Shown: piece after piece, positions 33,798 to 42,183 of the stretch
Layout: the number at the start of each line of letters is the position of its first letter
How positions within the stretch are numbered: position 1 is the stretch's first letter
Source of the DNA: Kribbella steppae
GTDB lineage: Bacteria > Actinomycetota > Actinomycetes > Propionibacteriales > Kribbellaceae
Direction: 5' to 3'
Assembly (NCBI RefSeq): GCF_004342025.1
Contig: NZ_SLWN01000007.1
Span: 463,709-527,708 of the forward strand
DNA: 64,000 nucleotides
Notes under the pieces: generated by a model
What the model saw: only the letters and a program-made list of their open reading frames with translations
What the model was told of the DNA's origin: nothing
Database searches by the model: none
Program-made: the position numbers and the translations under genes

Positions 33798-34091
33798 TCA
33801 ACAGTCCCGGTGGAGGTCTTTGACGATCCACTGAGCGGGTGCGCCCAAGAGCACCGCGCTCTTCGCGGGGACACACTGGAGAACGGCCTCGATACCCGGT
33901 TGCGCGACTGAGATCAGCGTGTCCTGGGAGGTGCAGTTCCCCCAGTACACCAAGCCGTCGCCGGCGAAGTGGTAAGTCCCACAGGGAATGATGTCGTTCG
34001 CCTGGGCGCTCGGCGCAGCCTGGATCAGCGCGCCACCACCCGCCATCACGGCGGCGGCCAGGCCACTCCCCACGCGTACTGCGATGCTCAT
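33798..34091 (-). CDS. Small secreted four-Cys protein (DUF6355-like)
   Basis: A 97-residue protein with a signal peptide (VGSGLAAAVMAGGGALIQAA, cleavage near AQA-ND at residue 31). The mature part of about 65 residues has four Cys: PCGTYHF, WGNCTSQDTLI, VLQCVPAKS and a C-terminal Cys. The spacing PCGxY...xNC...CV...LG resembles the DUF6355 family of small secreted actinobacterial proteins, which is a tentative match. Two disulphides are likely. GGAGGA stands just before the ATG; the longer frame upstream is an artefact. Function unknown. Confidence 0.65.
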   Translation of the reverse strand: MSIAVRVGSGLAAAVMAGGGALIQAAPSAQANDIIPCGTYHFAGDGLVYWGNCTSQDTLISVAQPGIEAVLQCVPAKSAVLLGAPAQWIVKDLHRDC

Positions 34092-34229
34092 GTGTCCTCC
34101 ACAAGATCGGTGACAAGATCGGGATTCAGCAGCAGTAGTTACGCAGGACCTCGCCACTTGGTTCGACCAACCGTTGCGGGGAGTGGACCCTCGGCGGCGG
34201 GCTTCGCCGGGACGATTCATGATGGGGGG

Positions 34230-34985
34230 ATGCGAGTTCACCTCTCCGAGCGAGCCCGTACGGCGGTGGTCGTGGGGGCCGCGGCCGTTCCCGCTCTGGT
34301 GTGCGCGGCCATCGTGCCGTTCCGGATGCGGATCGAGAACACGAACGCCGCCTTGGCGCTGGTCCTGGTCGTCATCGCGGCGGCGGCGACCGGCGTGCGC
34401 TGGGCAGGCATCGTCGCGGCCTTGTCCGGCACGGTGTGCTGGGCCTTCTTCCTCACTCAGCCGTACCAGCAGATGACCATCACCGACCGCGCCGACATCG
34501 AGACTGCAGTGCTGCTCACGTTGGTCACCCTCGCGGTCGCGGAGATTCTCTGGGGGCGGCGTCACCAGGCCCGCGCCAGCCAGCAACAGGATTACCTCGG
34601 CGGCGTCCTCCGGACCGCGGGCATCGTCGCCGCCGGTAGCTCACACACCGAGGGCGTGATCGAGCACGTCGCGGACCAACTCGTCGAGTTGCTCGGCATC
34701 GACGACTGCTACTTCGACAGCGACACTCGCGACGCTGCCCCGGCCGCGATCGTCCGCGACGGCACCGTCGTACGCCGCGGCCGCGATCTCGAGGTCGAGC
34801 GGTTCGGGCTGCCCACCGACTGCGAGATCGAACTGCGAGTGCACCACGACGGCATCACCCGCGGCCGTTTCCTGCTCGTCGCATCGACCCGGGTGGCCCG
34901 TCCGTCCGTCGCACAGAGACAGGTCGCGGTCGCCCTGGCGGACCAGGTCGGTGCCGCCCTGGCGACGCACGACAGATCTTGGTGA
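34230..34985 (+). CDS. DUF4118-type membrane sensor without kinase domain
   Basis: A 251-residue protein. The first 115 residues hold four closely spaced helices with the KdpD-type DUF4118 pattern (AALALVLVVIAAAATGVRW, FFLTQPYQQMTITDRADIE, LLTLVTLAVAEILWGRR). A cytoplasmic GAF-like region follows (HTEGVIEHVADQLVELLGID to the end). Sensor kinases of this type continue into HisKA/HATPase domains, but here the frame stops. It may be a stand-alone input protein. The ATG at 34230 follows a GGGGGG ribosome site; longer frames begin antisense in the previous gene. Confidence 0.75.
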   Translation: MRVHLSERARTAVVVGAAAVPALVCAAIVPFRMRIENTNAALALVLVVIAAAATGVRWAGIVAALSGTVCWAFFLTQPYQQMTITDRADIETAVLLTLVTLAVAEILWGRRHQARASQQQDYLGGVLRTAGIVAAGSSHTEGVIEHVADQLVELLGIDDCYFDSDTRDAAPAAIVRDGTVVRRGRDLEVERFGLPTDCEIELRVHHDGITRGRFLLVASTRVARPSVAQRQVAVALADQVGAALATHDRSW

Positions 34986-35028
34986 TCTGCTCCTGAGCTC
35001 ACGGTGGATCGAGGCTTAGTGTCGTGGG

Positions 35029-36024
35029 GTGAGCACACGCAACGACACCGCTGCGGCGACCGGAGGCGAGAGTCTGCTGACTGTCGTCGTCGCGTTGAGT
35101 GCGAACTTCTTGATCGCCGTTGCCAAGACGATTGTCGCCGTGATCACCGGCTCCGCCTCGATGATGGCGGAGGCGGCACACTCCTGGGCGGACACCGGAA
35201 ACGAGATCTTCCTCCTCGTCGGTGAACGCAAGGCCAGGAAGCCCGCCGACCCGGCTCACCCGCTCGGATACGGGCGAGTCGGCTACATCTGGTCGATGTT
35301 CGCCGCGTTCGGATTGTTCACGGTGGGCGCGGCCGTCTCCGTCTGGCACGGGATCCAGTCGCTGCGCGGTGGCGAGGCCGACGGTACGTCGTACGGGTGG
35401 GCGTACGCCGTACTCGCGATCGCCTTCGTCCTGGAAGGCATCTCGTTCCTGCAGGCGCTGCGGCAGACGAGGACCGGCGCGACCCAACGGCGCCTCACGC
35501 CGTTGCGCTACATCCGGGTCACCTCGAACCCGATGCTGCGCGCGGTGTTCGCCGAGGACCTGGCGGCGCTGATCGGCCTCACGATCGCGGCGATCGCGAT
35601 CGCACTGCATCAGCTCACCGGAGATCCCGTCTGGGACGCGATCGGCTCGATCGTAGTCGGTGTCCTGCTCGGCTGCGTCGCGCTGTTCCTGATCGGAAGG
35701 AACATGGACTTCCTCACCGGTGAGGCAGTGACTCCGCTTGCTCGTAACCGCGCGCTCCGGGCATTGCTGGACCACGAGGAGATCGAGCGGGTGAGCTTCC
35801 TACACATGGAGTGGGTTGGTGCCGACCGGATCTTCCTGGTTGCCGCGGTCGACGTGGCCGGCAACGCCCCCGAGTCCGATGTCGCGGCGCGACTCAACTC
35901 CGTCGAGGACGCCCTCCACGCCCGCCCCGAGATCGAACGCGCCGTCCTCACCCTCACTCGCCCCGGCGACACCACAAACCTCAGCCCCGACCCACTGCCA
36001 CCTTGGTACGTCGAACACCCCTGA
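35029..36024 (+). CDS. Cation diffusion facilitator family transporter
   Basis: A 331-residue CDF efflux protein for divalent metal ions, probably zinc. Six helices are predicted; helix 2 carries SMMAEAAHSWADTGNE near residue 44 and helix 5 carries AVFAEDLAALIG near residue 170, giving the His/Asp metal site (HxxxD and E/DxxxD). The cytoplasmic C-terminal domain begins near residue 225 (VTPLARNRALRALLDHEE). It starts with GTG and has no clear ribosome site, so a leaderless transcript is possible. It stands alone. Confidence 0.92.
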   Translation: MSTRNDTAAATGGESLLTVVVALSANFLIAVAKTIVAVITGSASMMAEAAHSWADTGNEIFLLVGERKARKPADPAHPLGYGRVGYIWSMFAAFGLFTVGAAVSVWHGIQSLRGGEADGTSYGWAYAVLAIAFVLEGISFLQALRQTRTGATQRRLTPLRYIRVTSNPMLRAVFAEDLAALIGLTIAAIAIALHQLTGDPVWDAIGSIVVGVLLGCVALFLIGRNMDFLTGEAVTPLARNRALRALLDHEEIERVSFLHMEWVGADRIFLVAAVDVAGNAPESDVAARLNSVEDALHARPEIERAVLTLTRPGDTTNLSPDPLPPWYVEHP

Positions 36025-36069
36025 CCGCCGTCACAACGCCGTACGGGCACTGGTGGGGCGGGGTTCGAA

Positions 36070-37131
36070 TCAGGTGATTACTCGTTCGGAGTTCAGTTGG
36101 TTCTGGTGTTGGGTCGCGGCTCGCTCGGGCGGGGTGACACAGGTGTGGTCCTGGGGGACGGCTTCCCGCCAGACGAACCCGTCGACGCAGGTGCCGTTGG
36201 GATTGGCGCGGTGGCCGTCGACATGGGCGTGGTTCTGTTGCCGGACGGTGGCGCGTTCCTCTGGTGTGACGCAGACCGAGTCGCCTGGGCCGGCAACACG
36301 TGGCACGAACCCCTCCCGGCAACCGGTGGGCTCGGTGCCGCCGTCGTCGTCGCCGTTCTTGGCTACGGCGTTGCCGGTGATCGTGACGCGGTGCTCGACG
36401 TCGCCGGGTTGCAGGTGGACGACCAGGAAGGCTTCGCGAGCTCCGGCGACAGTGGGCCAGAACCTCAGCCGGATCGAGCAGGACTTCTTCGGCTTCAAGG
36501 TCCCGTCGCACACCTTGGTCAGGATGAAGTCACTGGACTGGTCGCCCTCGATATCCCCGGTGGCGACCTTGACGGTGGTCGAGCCGACGTTGCGGATGAC
36601 GATCTGTTTGCAGACCTCGTTTCCACCGACCTCCACCTCGGGACATCTCCGGACCTCCGGGATCGCGACCTTCATCCCGGACGGCGAGGTCGGCGGTGTC
36701 GACGGCACCGGTTTCGCCGGCGGTTTCGTGGACGGGACCACCCGGGGTTTCGTCGGCCACACCGCCGGCGGTGTCGGCGTCGGGAGCCGCTTGGTGCTCA
36801 CGAAGGTGCCGGAGCCCTTTCCCGTCAGGGATCCCTGGCCGGCGATCGCCTCCGGCACGGTGAATCCGCCGATGGTGATCACGAGTGCGAAGGCGCTCAG
36901 CCCCGCAATCCCGATACTGCGCACCAGCCCTCGACCGTGCGTGGTGATCACCGCCACCAGCACCGGGCTCAACGCCGCCCCGGCCACCGTCGCGAGCCGC
37001 CCCGCACCCAGCGCCGGAATGATCGCCGCGCACACCGCGGACGCAAGGACGCCGAAGAACAGAGACGTCCCGCTGAAGGCATGCGTGTCTTTGAGCTGCC
37101 GACTGATGGGGCGGTTCTGCTGCGGTCCCAT
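36070..37131 (-). CDS. Membrane protein with ASH-like domain and C-terminal Cys repeats
   Basis: A 353-residue protein. Two helices near residues 20-45 and 70-95 (VLASAVCAAIIPALGAGR, IGIAGLSAFALVITIGGF) anchor it. A Pro/Lys-rich linker follows at about 115-150, then a beta-sandwich of the ASH/choice-of-anchor type (IVIRNVGSTTVKVATGDI, about 160-260). The tail has two copies of a motif C-x2-GFVxR-x8-VCVTPxER (near 275-300 and 315-340), known from several actinobacterial surface proteins. It lacks its own ribosome site and follows a 9-codon ORF. The domain placement suggests an external sensor or scaffold for the neighbouring protease/sigma genes (inference). Confidence 0.7.
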   Translation of the reverse strand: MGPQQNRPISRQLKDTHAFSGTSLFFGVLASAVCAAIIPALGAGRLATVAGAALSPVLVAVITTHGRGLVRSIGIAGLSAFALVITIGGFTVPEAIAGQGSLTGKGSGTFVSTKRLPTPTPPAVWPTKPRVVPSTKPPAKPVPSTPPTSPSGMKVAIPEVRRCPEVEVGGNEVCKQIVIRNVGSTTVKVATGDIEGDQSSDFILTKVCDGTLKPKKSCSIRLRFWPTVAGAREAFLVVHLQPGDVEHRVTITGNAVAKNGDDDGGTEPTGCREGFVPRVAGPGDSVCVTPEERATVRQQNHAHVDGHRANPNGTCVDGFVWREAVPQDHTCVTPPERAATQHQNQLNSERVIT

Positions 37132-37137
37132 GGTTCG

Positions 37138-37167
37138 TCACCCGAACCAGGTCTGGGTCGTCGTCAT
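37138..37167 (-). CDS. Nine-codon upstream ORF with strong ribosome site
   Basis: ATG at 37167 after GGGAGGAAACAG opens MTTTQTWFG followed by TGA at 37138-37140, six bases before the start of the membrane protein gene. The following gene lacks a Shine-Dalgarno sequence, so ribosomes may reach it by re-initiation from this ORF. Alternatively, a frameshift separates the true start from its gene. Confidence 0.4.
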   Translation of the reverse strand: MTTTQTWFG

Positions 37168-37221
37168 GTCTGTTTCCTCCCCCGAAGTAGCCATCAGCGA
37201 TCGGAGGCCGGAGCTCCCGAT

Positions 37222-37260
37222 CTGATACGACCGAACACTCGATCAGACCGGATGTATCAG
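37222..37260. promoter_or_regulatory. Extended dyad CTGATAC...GTATCAG
   Basis: Two 13-base arms (37222-37234 and 37248-37260) match at 10 positions as an inverted repeat, with perfect outer CTGATAC/GTATCAG, separated by 13 bases. It lies 55-93 bp upstream of the leftward 9-codon ORF and about 225 bp upstream of the rightward membrane protein gene. It is a candidate operator for one or both. Confidence 0.4.
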
Positions 37261-37304
37261 GCGGCGTACTCGTGACTCTGCTCAGTGCTCCGGGGGGAGA
37301 GGGA

Positions 37305-37368
37305 GCTGACGCGGTGCGCGTGGAACCTTGGTCACACCAGTGACGAGGCGACCCCGCACCGCGTCAGC
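37305..37368 (+). other. Nested inverted repeat (structured leader or terminator)
   Basis: Perfect 14-base outer arms GCTGACGCGGTGCG (37305-37318) and CGCACCGCGTCAGC (37355-37368) enclose 36 bases that contain an inner GTCAC/GTGAC stem near 37331-37344. It ends about 116 bases before the membrane protein start at 37485. It could be a structured 5' leader or a bidirectional terminator. Confidence 0.5.
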
Positions 37369-37484
37369 CTGCGCGCTGACCACACCGTGGCCTCTCGCGA
37401 TACGAGCCGGCCGACGGGATGTATTCAGAAGCTGCCTGGCGACTCTGCTCGGTGCACGGAACGAACCGAAGCGGAGGGAACCCA

Positions 37485-38096
37485 GTGACCACCACAGCAC
37501 GTCCAGCCGGCATGCGCCCGCCGCGCAAAGGCGCCGCCATGAAGCCCCTCACCCGACGGGTGATCGGCACGATCAACTTCGCCGAGGCCGTCCTTGCGTT
37601 GGTGGGTCTGGTCGCGGCGTACGGAATCGCCGAGCGACTCGTGTCAGCCCAGGAGGTCGTCGGGCCTGGCGATGTCGTGACCAGGACGGTCCGGTGGTGG
37701 GGACCGGACTTCACCACCACGCTGAATATGTCCCTGCTGATCGTCGGGGCAGCCGCCGGCGCCGTCGGCAGCGTCATCCATCAGAGCATGGTCTTCGCCC
37801 AGCGCGCCGGCCTGGAAACCCTCGAGCGGGGCTTCGTCTGGTGGTATCTGTTGCGTCCGGTCTGGTCCGCCCTGCTCGGCTCGGTCGTCGTGGTCGCCGT
37901 CAACACGGGACTGATCAGCATCGGCGACGAGACGACCTCCACGGCCGGGGTGACGGTCCTGGTGATGATGGGCTGCCTGGCCGGCCTCTTCACCGACCAG
38001 GCGATGCGGCGCCTCCGTCCGATGCTCGGCGCGACGCCGCCCGAGGACACCCAGGTCCCCGACAAGGAAACGAACCCGGTCGAGGACCAGCGATGA
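37485..38096 (+). CDS. Four-helix membrane protein beside the subtilisin gene
   Basis: A 203-residue protein with about four hydrophobic segments (VIGTINFAEAVLALVGLVAA, LNMSLLIVGAAAGAVGSVI, WSALLGSVVVVAVNTGLISI, VTVLVMMGCLAGLFTDQAM) and an acidic cytoplasmic C-terminus. No family was recognised. The GTG at 37485 is preceded by GGAGGG; an in-frame ATG 66 bases earlier is less likely. Its stop is three bases from the end of the convergent S8 protease gene. It may be a membrane partner of the protease cluster, from position only. Confidence 0.65.
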   Translation: MTTTARPAGMRPPRKGAAMKPLTRRVIGTINFAEAVLALVGLVAAYGIAERLVSAQEVVGPGDVVTRTVRWWGPDFTTTLNMSLLIVGAAAGAVGSVIHQSMVFAQRAGLETLERGFVWWYLLRPVWSALLGSVVVVAVNTGLISIGDETTSTAGVTVLVMMGCLAGLFTDQAMRRLRPMLGATPPEDTQVPDKETNPVEDQR

Positions 38097-38099
38097 CCG

Positions 38100-39515
38100 C
38101 TACTCGGGGAGCAGCACCGCACCGACCCCGGGCTGTGCCGCCTCCTGAGCCTCGGCGATGAGCGCGGCGGCCGCGTCCCGGCCGTTCTCACCGGTTCGAG
38201 ACATCCGGGCCGCGATCAACCCCGCGACAATCGGCGTACTGAACGACGTACCACTCCACCGCGCCATCCCATAGAACTCCTCCACCCGCCCGGAGTTGAC
38301 GTGGGGTGGCTCGCGGTACGTGTACGTTCCCACGGGGAACGCGTTGACCAGCTCCTGGCCCGGCGCATAGACGTCCACCCAACCGCCGTAATTGCTGAAG
38401 CCGGCCTTCCCTCGCCACTGCGTGCCGAGCGCCCCGACGGACACCGTGTACGGCGCCGCGGCCGGCCAGAACGCTTCGCGGTCACCATCGTTGCCTGCGG
38501 CCACAACCATGACGACGCCCTTGTGGTGCCGCAGTCGTCGCTCGTTGAAGACCGTGAAGCTGAGCAGCCGGGTCGCGTCGAAGCAGTAGGTCCCGGCTGA
38601 CATGCTGATGACGTCCGGATAGTCGTGCTCGAGGACCCGATCGAGCGTCTTGACGAGCCTGGCTTCCGTGACTGTGCCGCCGGGGCCGAACCCCCGGCGT
38701 ACCAGGACCTCCGCCAGCGGCGCGACGCATCTGATGACTCCCGCGATGAACGTTCCGTGGCCGGCGTAGTCGGTGAGGTCCGTGCCGTTGATGGCGTAGT
38801 CGGGATCTCCGGTCACTCCGGTCAGCCAACTGGTGCGTTGCGTCGCCGTCTGATCGAGACCGGTGTCCACGACGACCACGCGCACACCCTCACCGGCCGC
38901 ACGGTTGGCGGTGTAACCCGGGTACGGCGCACTACTCGCCGGCACCGGTTCGGGCTCGTCGGCCGGGCAACCAGCACCGTTGCCGGACACAACGAGGACA
39001 TGGTTCGGTGCCGCCGCATCCGGACCGGCCGCGGTGACGAGAATCTCCTGGGTGCCCCCGCCCGGCAGAGTGATGGGGACCAGACCGCCATCGCGGATGA
39101 CTCTCAGCGTTCCGAGCGTGTCCAACTGCGGATTCCCGCCCAGATTGAGTCGCACCAGCCGGAGACCGGCCAGGACGGGCTCGGTGGCAGGCCGACCGCC
39201 GTCATCGGCGTACAGCAGATTCAGGCGATCGAGAATGCCGCGTACCTGCTCGAAATGCTCTTCGCGGACGAGAATGGCGCCGGCCTCGTACAGGAAGTCC
39301 GCCTCGTTGGCGGAGCCGACAGTTCTCCCTGGCTCGAACTTCAGCTCGTTTCTGGTGTCCGGACCGTAGTAGCTGAGGATGAGCTCTCGCTGAGCCTGCT
39401 CTGGCGTCTCGGGAAACGTGTCCTCCACTGGCTCGGTGTTCTGATTCTGGGTCTCTGGTGGTGTGTTCTCGCCGTCGCCAGTCCCCGGCTGCTCGTTCGC
39501 GTCGTCCGATGTCAT
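38100..39515 (-). CDS. S8 family subtilisin-like serine peptidase, cytosolic
   Basis: A 471-residue protein with the complete subtilase triad: Asp217 (VVVVDTGLD), His253 (GHGTFIAGV), oxyanion Asn342 (VAAGNDGD) and Ser424 (WSGTSFSTPIVAG). There is no signal peptide; the first 40 residues are acidic, Gln/Pro/Glu-rich and disordered. Residues 40-175 form an N-terminal domain (ELKFEPGRTVGSANEADFLY) too long and too different for a normal I9 propeptide, found with S8 enzymes next to CHAT genes. It diverges from the TPR-CHAT gene 41 bp away and has GGGAGGGG as ribosome site. A regulatory intracellular protease is likely. Confidence 0.9.
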   Translation of the reverse strand: MTSDDANEQPGTGDGENTPPETQNQNTEPVEDTFPETPEQAQRELILSYYGPDTRNELKFEPGRTVGSANEADFLYEAGAILVREEHFEQVRGILDRLNLLYADDGGRPATEPVLAGLRLVRLNLGGNPQLDTLGTLRVIRDGGLVPITLPGGGTQEILVTAAGPDAAAPNHVLVVSGNGAGCPADEPEPVPASSAPYPGYTANRAAGEGVRVVVVDTGLDQTATQRTSWLTGVTGDPDYAINGTDLTDYAGHGTFIAGVIRCVAPLAEVLVRRGFGPGGTVTEARLVKTLDRVLEHDYPDVISMSAGTYCFDATRLLSFTVFNERRLRHHKGVVMVVAAGNDGDREAFWPAAAPYTVSVGALGTQWRGKAGFSNYGGWVDVYAPGQELVNAFPVGTYTYREPPHVNSGRVEEFYGMARWSGTSFSTPIVAGLIAARMSRTGENGRDAAAALIAEAQEAAQPGVGAVLLPE

Positions 39516-39544
39516 TGCCCCTCCCAGTTCCGCAATGATTTACC

Positions 39545-39557
39545 TAGACTCTTTGAA
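39545..39557 (+). promoter_or_regulatory. Leaderless promoter of the TPR-CHAT gene
   Basis: TAGACT at 39545-39550 is a good -10 box and the ATG follows after six bases (CTTTGA), so transcription should begin at or next to the start codon. There is no ribosome site. The -35 is weak (TCCCAG near 39522), which would allow dependence on an alternative sigma factor. Confidence 0.5.
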
Positions 39558-42178
39558 TGTCAGATGGCCGACGACAGGAAGGTCCCGAATACCTGCTGCC
39601 GTTGGCGGTGTCGCGGCCGTCGGAGGCGTTCGCGGCGGCCGGCGCTCTGCTCGAAGGGACGCCTGATCCGCGGAGCGCGTCGATTGCTCATCAGGCCCGG
39701 GCCATCGTGTTGCGCGACTCCGGCCACCAGGCCGAGGCAGTCACCGAACTCCGCCTTGCGTTGCGGCTCGCCAAGAGCTCCGCGGAGCTGAGGCGCGTCG
39801 CTGATGTCCAGGCCACCCTCGGTCTGACCCTCGGCCTCGGAGGCCGGCCGAAGGAGGGACTCAGTGCGCTCGATCAGGCGGTCGGCAACAGCAGAGGGGT
39901 CGCCGCCGGGAGAGTCCTGACCCGACGTGGCTATCTGCTTCGAGTGCTTGGACGGTACGACGACGCACTCGCGGACCTGCGTCAGGCCATCACGCTGCTG
40001 CATCGTGGCCACGACCAGATCTGGGAGGCTCGCGCCCGCACCCACCGATTTCTCGTCTACTCGGCCCTCGGACAGGCGGCCCATGCCGACCGTGATCTGG
40101 TGGTGGCAGAGCGGTTGTCGGCAGCCACCGGGCAGGTTCTGGAGTCGGCGATGCTCGTGCACAACCGGGCGGATGTCGCCTTCCAGGCCGGCGATCTGCC
40201 CGCGGCGCTCGGCTTCCTCGACGCGGCGGCCGCTCGCTACGCAGCACTGCAGACGGAGTGGCCGAGTTTGGCGATCGACCGCTGCGCCGTACTGCTCGCC
40301 GCCGGCCTCGCGACCGAAGCGGTCACGACGACCGAGCAGGTCCTGCAGGACCACCTGCGTCGCGGCAGCAAGGGGACCGAGACAGCTGAACTGCTGTTCG
40401 CCGCAGCGCAGGCCGCCCTGGCCGCGGGCCGGTCGGACTTGGCCGAGGAACGCGCCGCTGCTGCCGGTGAACTCTTCCGGCGGCACGGCAGGCACGGCTG
40501 GCTCGCCCGCGCGATGTACGTCATGGTCCAAGCGCAGTACGACGCCGGCCGGCGTGGTGCCCGACTCAGCACCACGGCCGCGCGACTCGCCGACCAACTC
40601 GATGAGCTGAACTCCTCGGACGCGCCCGCGGCGCATCTCCTCGCCGGCCATCTCTTGGCCGCCGATGGGCGCAAGGACGCCACCGACCGGCATCTCGCCC
40701 GTGCGGCCCGCTTCCGCCACCGGGGTCCCACCTTCGGTCATGCGGCCGGCTGGCTGGCTCACGCGCTGCGGGCCGAGGGGCGCGGAGCCACGGCCGCGAC
40801 TCTCATCGCCTGCCGGCGCGGGCTCGAGGCCGCCGCCGACCACCAACGATCGCTGGCCGCGCCGGAGTTGCGCGCACACGCCGCCGGGTACGGCGTCGAG
40901 CTCGCCGCGCTGGCCCAGCGTCACGCCGTACGACGCAACGACGCGCGCATGCTGTTGCACTGGAGCGAGCAATGGCGAGCCAGCGCGCTGGCCTTGCCAC
41001 CGGTCCGGCCGCCGGACGATCCCGAGCTGGCGGCGGACCTCGCGGCGCTGCGCAACGTGGTACGACGCCTGGACGCGACGCTGGTCGCGGATCGGGACAC
41101 CGATCGGCTGCAGGTCGAGCGCAGCCGGCTCGAGTCGTCCATCCGCGCACGGACCAGACGGCACGGCAGCCAGGGCTCCGGCGACGCGGCTGACCCGCAT
41201 CGCCGCGATGACGTCAGCACAGTGATCGACGGTCTGGGCGAGCATCGGCTGGTCGAGATCACTGCCCTCGATGACGTGCTCTACGCGATCACGGTCGTCG
41301 GGCGCAGGGTGCGTATGTATCCGATCGGCCCGGTCGGGGCCGCCGTACGGGAACTCGAGCTCGCGCTCTTCATGCTGCGCAGACTGGCGCACGGCCGAGC
41401 ACCCGCCGGGGCTCTCGAGCGACTGGATGCGGCCGGTCTCCGTTTGCAAGAGGTCCTGCTGGGGCCTGCCGCTGCCGATCTCGACGATGCGCCGGTCCTG
41501 ATCGTGCCGCCCGCGGCGTTGCACGCGGTGCCGTGGGCGATGTTGCCGGCGTTGAGATCGGTCCCGGTCGTGGTCGCGCCGTCGGCGTCCATCTGGTTGC
41601 GGGCCGGCCGCATGCCAGCGCCCCGGCACCGCCGCGTAGCTCTGGTCGTCGGACCTGGCCTCGACGGCGGCAAGGACGAGACGAGGCGGATCGGGAGGGT
41701 CTATCCGGATGCTGTCGTCCTCACCGATGGTGCGGCGACCGCCGACAACACCCTGGCCGCACTGGACGGCGCCTGGACCGCGCACATCGCGGCGCATGGG
41801 TTGTTCCGCCGCGACAACCCGTTGTTCTCGGCGATCGAGCTGGACGACGGCCCGCTGACTCTCTACGACCTCGGCAGACTCCGCCGGGCACCGCAGCGAC
41901 TCGTGTTGTCCAGTTGCGAGTCCGGCGTCGCGGCTCCGATCGGTACGGACGAGCTCCTCGGCGCGGTGTCCGCCCTCGTCCCACTCGGTACGGCGTCCCT
42001 CCTGGCCACCGTCGTACCGGTCAACGACACCACGACCGCCGCGCTGATGGTCGACTTCCACCAGCGCTTGCGCGCTCGAGCGTCGTTCGGCGTCGCACTC
42101 CACGAGGCCCGCACCGGTGTCGGCGACGACCCGGTCGCGGTCGCGACTGCCTTGTCGTTCGTGGCTCTCGGCCGATGA
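39557..42178 (+). CDS. TPR-CHAT caspase-like protease
   Basis: An 873-residue protein. About residues 20-430 are helical tetratricopeptide-like repeats (ALRLAKSSAELRRVADVQAT, YDDALADLRQAITLLHRGHD). A helical linker follows, with a coiled stretch near 480-530 (LRNVVRRLDATLVADRDTDR). From about residue 550 to the end is a CHAT domain with the catalytic dyad His747 (HIAAHGLFRRDNPLF) and Cys787 (LVLSSCESGVA). CHAT enzymes are clan CD cysteine proteases; TPR-CHAT forms act as switch proteases activated by partner binding. It diverges from the S8 gene and converges with the sigma/partner pair five bases away. No signal peptide, so it is cytosolic. Confidence 0.93.
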   Translation: MSDGRRQEGPEYLLPLAVSRPSEAFAAAGALLEGTPDPRSASIAHQARAIVLRDSGHQAEAVTELRLALRLAKSSAELRRVADVQATLGLTLGLGGRPKEGLSALDQAVGNSRGVAAGRVLTRRGYLLRVLGRYDDALADLRQAITLLHRGHDQIWEARARTHRFLVYSALGQAAHADRDLVVAERLSAATGQVLESAMLVHNRADVAFQAGDLPAALGFLDAAAARYAALQTEWPSLAIDRCAVLLAAGLATEAVTTTEQVLQDHLRRGSKGTETAELLFAAAQAALAAGRSDLAEERAAAAGELFRRHGRHGWLARAMYVMVQAQYDAGRRGARLSTTAARLADQLDELNSSDAPAAHLLAGHLLAADGRKDATDRHLARAARFRHRGPTFGHAAGWLAHALRAEGRGATAATLIACRRGLEAAADHQRSLAAPELRAHAAGYGVELAALAQRHAVRRNDARMLLHWSEQWRASALALPPVRPPDDPELAADLAALRNVVRRLDATLVADRDTDRLQVERSRLESSIRARTRRHGSQGSGDAADPHRRDDVSTVIDGLGEHRLVEITALDDVLYAITVVGRRVRMYPIGPVGAAVRELELALFMLRRLAHGRAPAGALERLDAAGLRLQEVLLGPAAADLDDAPVLIVPPAALHAVPWAMLPALRSVPVVVAPSASIWLRAGRMPAPRHRRVALVVGPGLDGGKDETRRIGRVYPDAVVLTDGAATADNTLAALDGAWTAHIAAHGLFRRDNPLFSAIELDDGPLTLYDLGRLRRAPQRLVLSSCESGVAAPIGTDELLGAVSALVPLGTASLLATVVPVNDTTTAALMVDFHQRLRARASFGVALHEARTGVGDDPVAVATALSFVALGR

Positions 42179-42183
42179 CGAGG

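Noticed and set aside
33428..33823. Rightward frames between the decayed patch and the small secreted protein.
   Set aside because: They run antisense over the terminator and the secreted-protein gene and have no family signal.
36055..36080. A second GGTTCGAATC motif near the end of the cation efflux gene.
   Set aside because: Flanking bases do not form a T-stem or any tRNA; it overlaps the end of the next coding region.
35816..37275. Long plus-strand frames over the ASH/Cys-repeat membrane protein.
   Set aside because: The minus frame has helices, a linker, a beta domain and two Cys repeats, while the plus frames are low-complexity mirror images.
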